Positions 4,985 to 7,757 of a DNA stretch of 7,757 nt are shown piece after piece. The stretch is taken from positions 6,883 to 14,639 of the forward strand of contig DBVQ01000025.1 of the NCBI GenBank assembly GCA_002308155.1, read 5' to 3'. This stretch comes from Christensenella sp. UBA1260. GTDB taxonomy: Bacteria; Bacillota; Clostridia; Christensenellales; CAG-917. The notes below the pieces were generated by a model. The model did not search any database and had not been told where the DNA came from. It worked only from the letters and a program-made list of their open reading frames with translations. The translations under genes were made by a program, and so were the position numbers. Positions within the stretch are counted from its first letter, which is position 1. Every line of letters starts with the position of its first letter.

Positions 4985-7757
4985 ATAGCATTTTCTTTAA
5001 AAACTGAGCTGTGTAGCTATCTTTTAAATTGTGTTCGACTAAATACTCCGGGCTACCCTCGGCGATGACTTGTCCGCCAGCGTCACCGCCTTCGGGACCG
5101 AGGTCTATGATGTGGTCGGCGACTTTGATGACGTCAAGATTGTGCTCAATGACAACCACGCTGTTGCCCTGCTCAACGAGTTTTTGCAGAATCACAATGA
5201 GTTTTGCAACGTCTGCGGAGTGCAATCCCGTTGTCGGTTCGTCGAGAATGTAGAGCGTTCTGCCCGTAGCGCGCTTTGAGAGTTCGGTTGCGAGTTTGAC
5301 GCGTTGCGCCTCGCCACCCGAGAGCGTGGTTGAGGATTGTCCGAGTTTGATATAGCCAAGCCCTACGTCGTTGAGCGTTCTTATTTTGTTTTTGATGCGA
5401 GGGATGTTTTCAAAGAAGCTTGTTGCTTCTTCAATCGTCATATCCAACACGTCGCTGATGCTCTTGCCCTTGTATTTGACCTCTAAGGTCTCTCGGTTGT
5501 ATCTTGCGCCCTTGCACACTTCGCACGGCACATAGACGTCCGGCAAGAAGTGCATCTCAATCTTGATGATGCCGTCGCCCGAGCAATGCTCGCAACGTCC
5601 GCCCGATACGTTGAAGGAGAAACGCCCTGCCGTGTAGCCTCTCGCCTTTGAATCAGGAAGCGTGGCAAACAGGTCTCTTATATGGCTGAACACGCCCGTG
5701 TACGTCGCAGGATTGGAGCGCGGAGTACGTCCGATTGGGCTTTGGTCTATGCAGATGACTTTGTCAAGGTTGTCTATGCCGTTGATAAAGTCGTATTGTC
5801 CTTCAACAAGCCTTGCACCCATAAGGCGATTGGCAAGTGCCGGATACAATATCTCATTGATTAAGCTCGATTTGCCGCTGCCGGACACGCCCGTTATTGC
5901 AGTGAAAGTGCCGAGCGGGATGTTCACGTCAATGTTTTTGAGATTGTTTTGCTTTGCGCCCTTGACGCTCAAAAATTCTTTGCCTTTGCGTCTTGCCCAC
6001 GGCACGTCAATCTTGAGTTCTCCGCTCAAATACTTGCCGGTTGTAGACTCAGGACACGCGATGATGTCTTCGACACTTCCCGCCGCCACAACTTGTCCGC
6101 CATGCACGCCTGCGCCCGGGCCTATATCTACGATATAGTCTGCGTTTCGCATCGTATCTTCGTCGTGCTCAACAACGATGAGCGTATTGCCGAGGTCGCG
6201 CAGGTTTTTGAGGGATTCAAGCAGTTTTGCATTGTCCCTTTGATGAAGTCCTATGCTCGGCTCGTCAAGTATATACAAGACGCCCGTCAAGCCACTTCCT
6301 ATCTGCGTTGCAAGGCGTATGCGCTGGGATTCGCCGCCAGAGAGCGACGTCGCCGAACGCGAGAGCGTGAGATACCCAAGCCCGACGTTGACAAGAAAGT
6401 CAAGTCTTGCGCGGATTTCCTTGATGATGCGGTCGCCGATGAGATGCTCTGTGTCCGTGAGTTTGAGGTCCTTCAAAAACTCGCTGAGTGCGCCGATTGA
6501 CATCTCAGTCATTTCAAAAATATTCACGTCGCCTATCGTCACAGCAAGCGCCTCAGGTTTTAGACGCTTTCCGCCACAAGTGGAACACGGCACGTTCTTC
6601 ATATACTTGGAAATTTCATTCTTGACCATCTCGCTTTCCGTCGTTTTGAAACGGCGCATGAGGTTGTTTGCAAGTCCTTCAAAGCTCGCGTTGAAGAAGC
6701 CAGAGAAACTGCGTGAATTGTATTCCATGCGAATACGGTCGCCGTCGTTGCCATAGAAAATTATATCAAGGACTTGTTTTGGCAAATCCTTTATCGGCAC
6801 GTCAAGTGAAAAACCGTATGCCTTTGAGAGCGCCTTAAACTGCATTCCCGTCATATTGCCCGGGTCAATGCCCCATCCGCTCGCCTTGATTGCGCCTTCA
6901 CGGAGAGTCTTGTTCCAATCGGTGACAAGAAGGTTTGTGTCAATCTCCGTCTTGAAACCCAAGCCGTCACAGTCAGGGCAAGCACCTTGCGGACTGTTGA
7001 AAGAGAAGAGTCTCGGTGCGAGTTCCTCAAAGCTTAGATCGCAGTTCGGGCAGGCGTATTTTGTGGAATACAGCACTTCCTCCCCGTCAAAGTCGGCAAT
7101 GACAAGCCCTTCTGCCAGTTTGACAGCGTTCTCGATTGAGTCGGTGAGCCTGCGCTCCACGCCTTCCTTTATGACGATACGGTCAATGACGACGCTGATT
7201 GTGTGCTTGATGTTCTTTTCCAGCACGATTTCTTCATCAAGCGTATAGTTGATGTCATCCACTCTCACACGCACGTAGCCTGCACGCTTGAGTTGTTCGA
7301 ATTCCTTTCTATATTCGCCCTTTCTGCCACGCACGATTGGTGCAAGAATCTGCACCTTGGCACCCGAGCGCAACATAATCTTGTCGGCGATTTGGTCAAC
7401 GGTCTGTTTTTCAATCAGCCTGCCGCACTTTGGACAATGAGGTTTGCCTATGCGCGCATAGAGCAAACGTAGATAATCGTATATCTCCGTCACAGTGCCG
7501 ACGGTTGAACGCGGATTGTGTGACGTCGTCTTTTGGTCAATAGACACGGCAGGAGAAAGCCCCTCGATGTAGTCCACGTCAGGCTTTTGCATTTGTCCGA
7601 GGAACATACGCGCGTATGACGAAAGGCTCTCAACATAGCGTCTCTGCCCCTCGGCAAAGATTGTGTCGAAAGCAAGCGAGGATTTTCCGCTTCCCGACAC
7701 GCCAGTAAAAACAACAAATTTGTTTCTAGGTATTTCAAGAGAAATGTTTTTTAAATT
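4983..7757 (-). CDS. uvrA: Excinuclease ABC subunit A (5' partial)
   Basis: DNA damage sensor of nucleotide excision repair; a UvrA dimer scans DNA with UvrB and hands the lesion to UvrB and UvrC. The frame is open to the right edge: 924 residues are visible, starting at NLKNISLEIPRNKF, so only about 10-15 residues are missing. Visible marks: Walker A GVSGSGKSS (19-27); zinc cysteines C236, C239, C260, C263; CSTCGGKRL (391-399); signature LSGGESQR (472-479) and Walker B LYILDEPS (494-501) of the first ATPase; second Walker A GVSGSGKSS (623-631); second zinc module C722, C725, C745, C748; second signature LSGGEAQR (812-819); and Walker B LYILDEPT (835-842). An internal GTG at 7700 lies inside the first Walker A and cannot be the start. 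All catalytic parts are intact. uvrB is not in view. Confidence 0.98.
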   Translation of the reverse strand, partial: NLKNISLEIPRNKFVVFTGVSGSGKSSLAFDTIFAEGQRRYVESLSSYARMFLGQMQKPDVDYIEGLSPAVSIDQKTTSHNPRSTVGTVTEIYDYLRLLYARIGKPHCPKCGRLIEKQTVDQIADKIMLRSGAKVQILAPIVRGRKGEYRKEFEQLKRAGYVRVRVDDINYTLDEEIVLEKNIKHTISVVIDRIVIKEGVERRLTDSIENAVKLAEGLVIADFDGEEVLYSTKYACPNCDLSFEELAPRLFSFNSPQGACPDCDGLGFKTEIDTNLLVTDWNKTLREGAIKASGWGIDPGNMTGMQFKALSKAYGFSLDVPIKDLPKQVLDIIFYGNDGDRIRMEYNSRSFSGFFNASFEGLANNLMRRFKTTESEMVKNEISKYMKNVPCSTCGGKRLKPEALAVTIGDVNIFEMTEMSIGALSEFLKDLKLTDTEHLIGDRIIKEIRARLDFLVNVGLGYLTLSRSATSLSGGESQRIRLATQIGSGLTGVLYILDEPSIGLHQRDNAKLLESLKNLRDLGNTLIVVEHDEDTMRNADYIVDIGPGAGVHGGQVVAAGSVEDIIACPESTTGKYLSGELKIDVPWARRKGKEFLSVKGAKQNNLKNIDVNIPLGTFTAITGVSGSGKSSLINEILYPALANRLMGARLVEGQYDFINGIDNLDKVICIDQSPIGRTPRSNPATYTGVFSHIRDLFATLPDSKARGYTAGRFSFNVSGGRCEHCSGDGIIKIEMHFLPDVYVPCEVCKGARYNRETLEVKYKGKSISDVLDMTIEEATSFFENIPRIKNKIRTLNDVGLGYIKLGQSSTTLSGGEAQRVKLATELSKRATGRTLYILDEPTTGLHSADVAKLIVILQKLVEQGNSVVVIEHNLDVIKVADHIIDLGPEGGDAGGQVIAEGSPEYLVEHNLKDSYTAQFLKKML

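Noticed and set aside
5690..5701. ACAC-N4-GTGT inside uvrA, as a fourth regulator site
   Set aside because: The spacer is 4 rather than 5 bp, the flanks differ (GC-rich core), and it lies within conserved coding sequence.
5662..6756. Long plus-strand open frames opposite uvrA (for example 5662-6138, 5949-6500, 6253-6756)
   Set aside because: They lie antisense to intact, strongly conserved uvrA sequence, have no ribosome sites and encode no recognisable protein; they are by-products of uvrA codon use.

Overview
The window reads as a stretch of bacterial chromosome, most likely from a low-to-moderate-GC Gram-positive (Firmicutes-type, perhaps Clostridia) organism. The grounds are the style of the proteins (a large ATPase-permease fusion ABC protein, a stand-alone THUMP methyltransferase, a 70-residue Xre-type repressor), strong AAGGAG-like ribosome sites, and housekeeping promoters close to TTGACA-N17-TATAAT. 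TGA is a stop codon in two genes, so the standard bacterial code applies. Taxonomy below the phylum is a guess.

Layout from left to right: (1) positions 1-1721, minus strand: the N-terminal 573 residues of an ABC transporter that fuses an ATPase domain to an FtsX/MacB-like permease; it runs off the left edge. (2) 1722-2132: a 411-bp AT-rich gap with no convincing gene but six inverted repeats, including a terminator for the upstream operon, a likely ABC promoter overlapped by a 24-bp dyad, and two copies of an 18-bp palindromic repeat. (3) 2133-4574, minus strand: tcdA, a THUMP-domain RNA methyltransferase and dtd, read in that order. They form a probable RNA-modification and tRNA-proofreading cluster; the last two overlap by 4 bp. 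(4) 4575-4716: a divergent promoter region. (5) 4717-4929, plus strand: a small Xre/Cro-type regulator behind a near-consensus promoter. (6) 4930-4984: a bidirectional terminator shared by the regulator and uvrA. (7) 4983-7757, minus strand: uvrA, complete at its C-terminus and missing only about 10-15 N-terminal residues at the right edge.

The genes are mostly housekeeping: nucleotide excision repair (UvrA), the ct6A37 tRNA modification (TcdA), probable rRNA guanine methylation, and removal of D-amino acids from tRNA (Dtd). The most interesting signal is regulatory. The motif ACAC-N5-GTGT occurs three times in the window, always outside genes. One copy sits between the -35 and -10 boxes of the Xre regulator's own promoter, and two sit 95 bp apart upstream of the ABC transporter. 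This suggests, but does not prove, an autoregulated repressor that also controls the transporter. I did not find a clearly undescribed multi-gene system, mobile element, CRISPR array, tRNA or rRNA.
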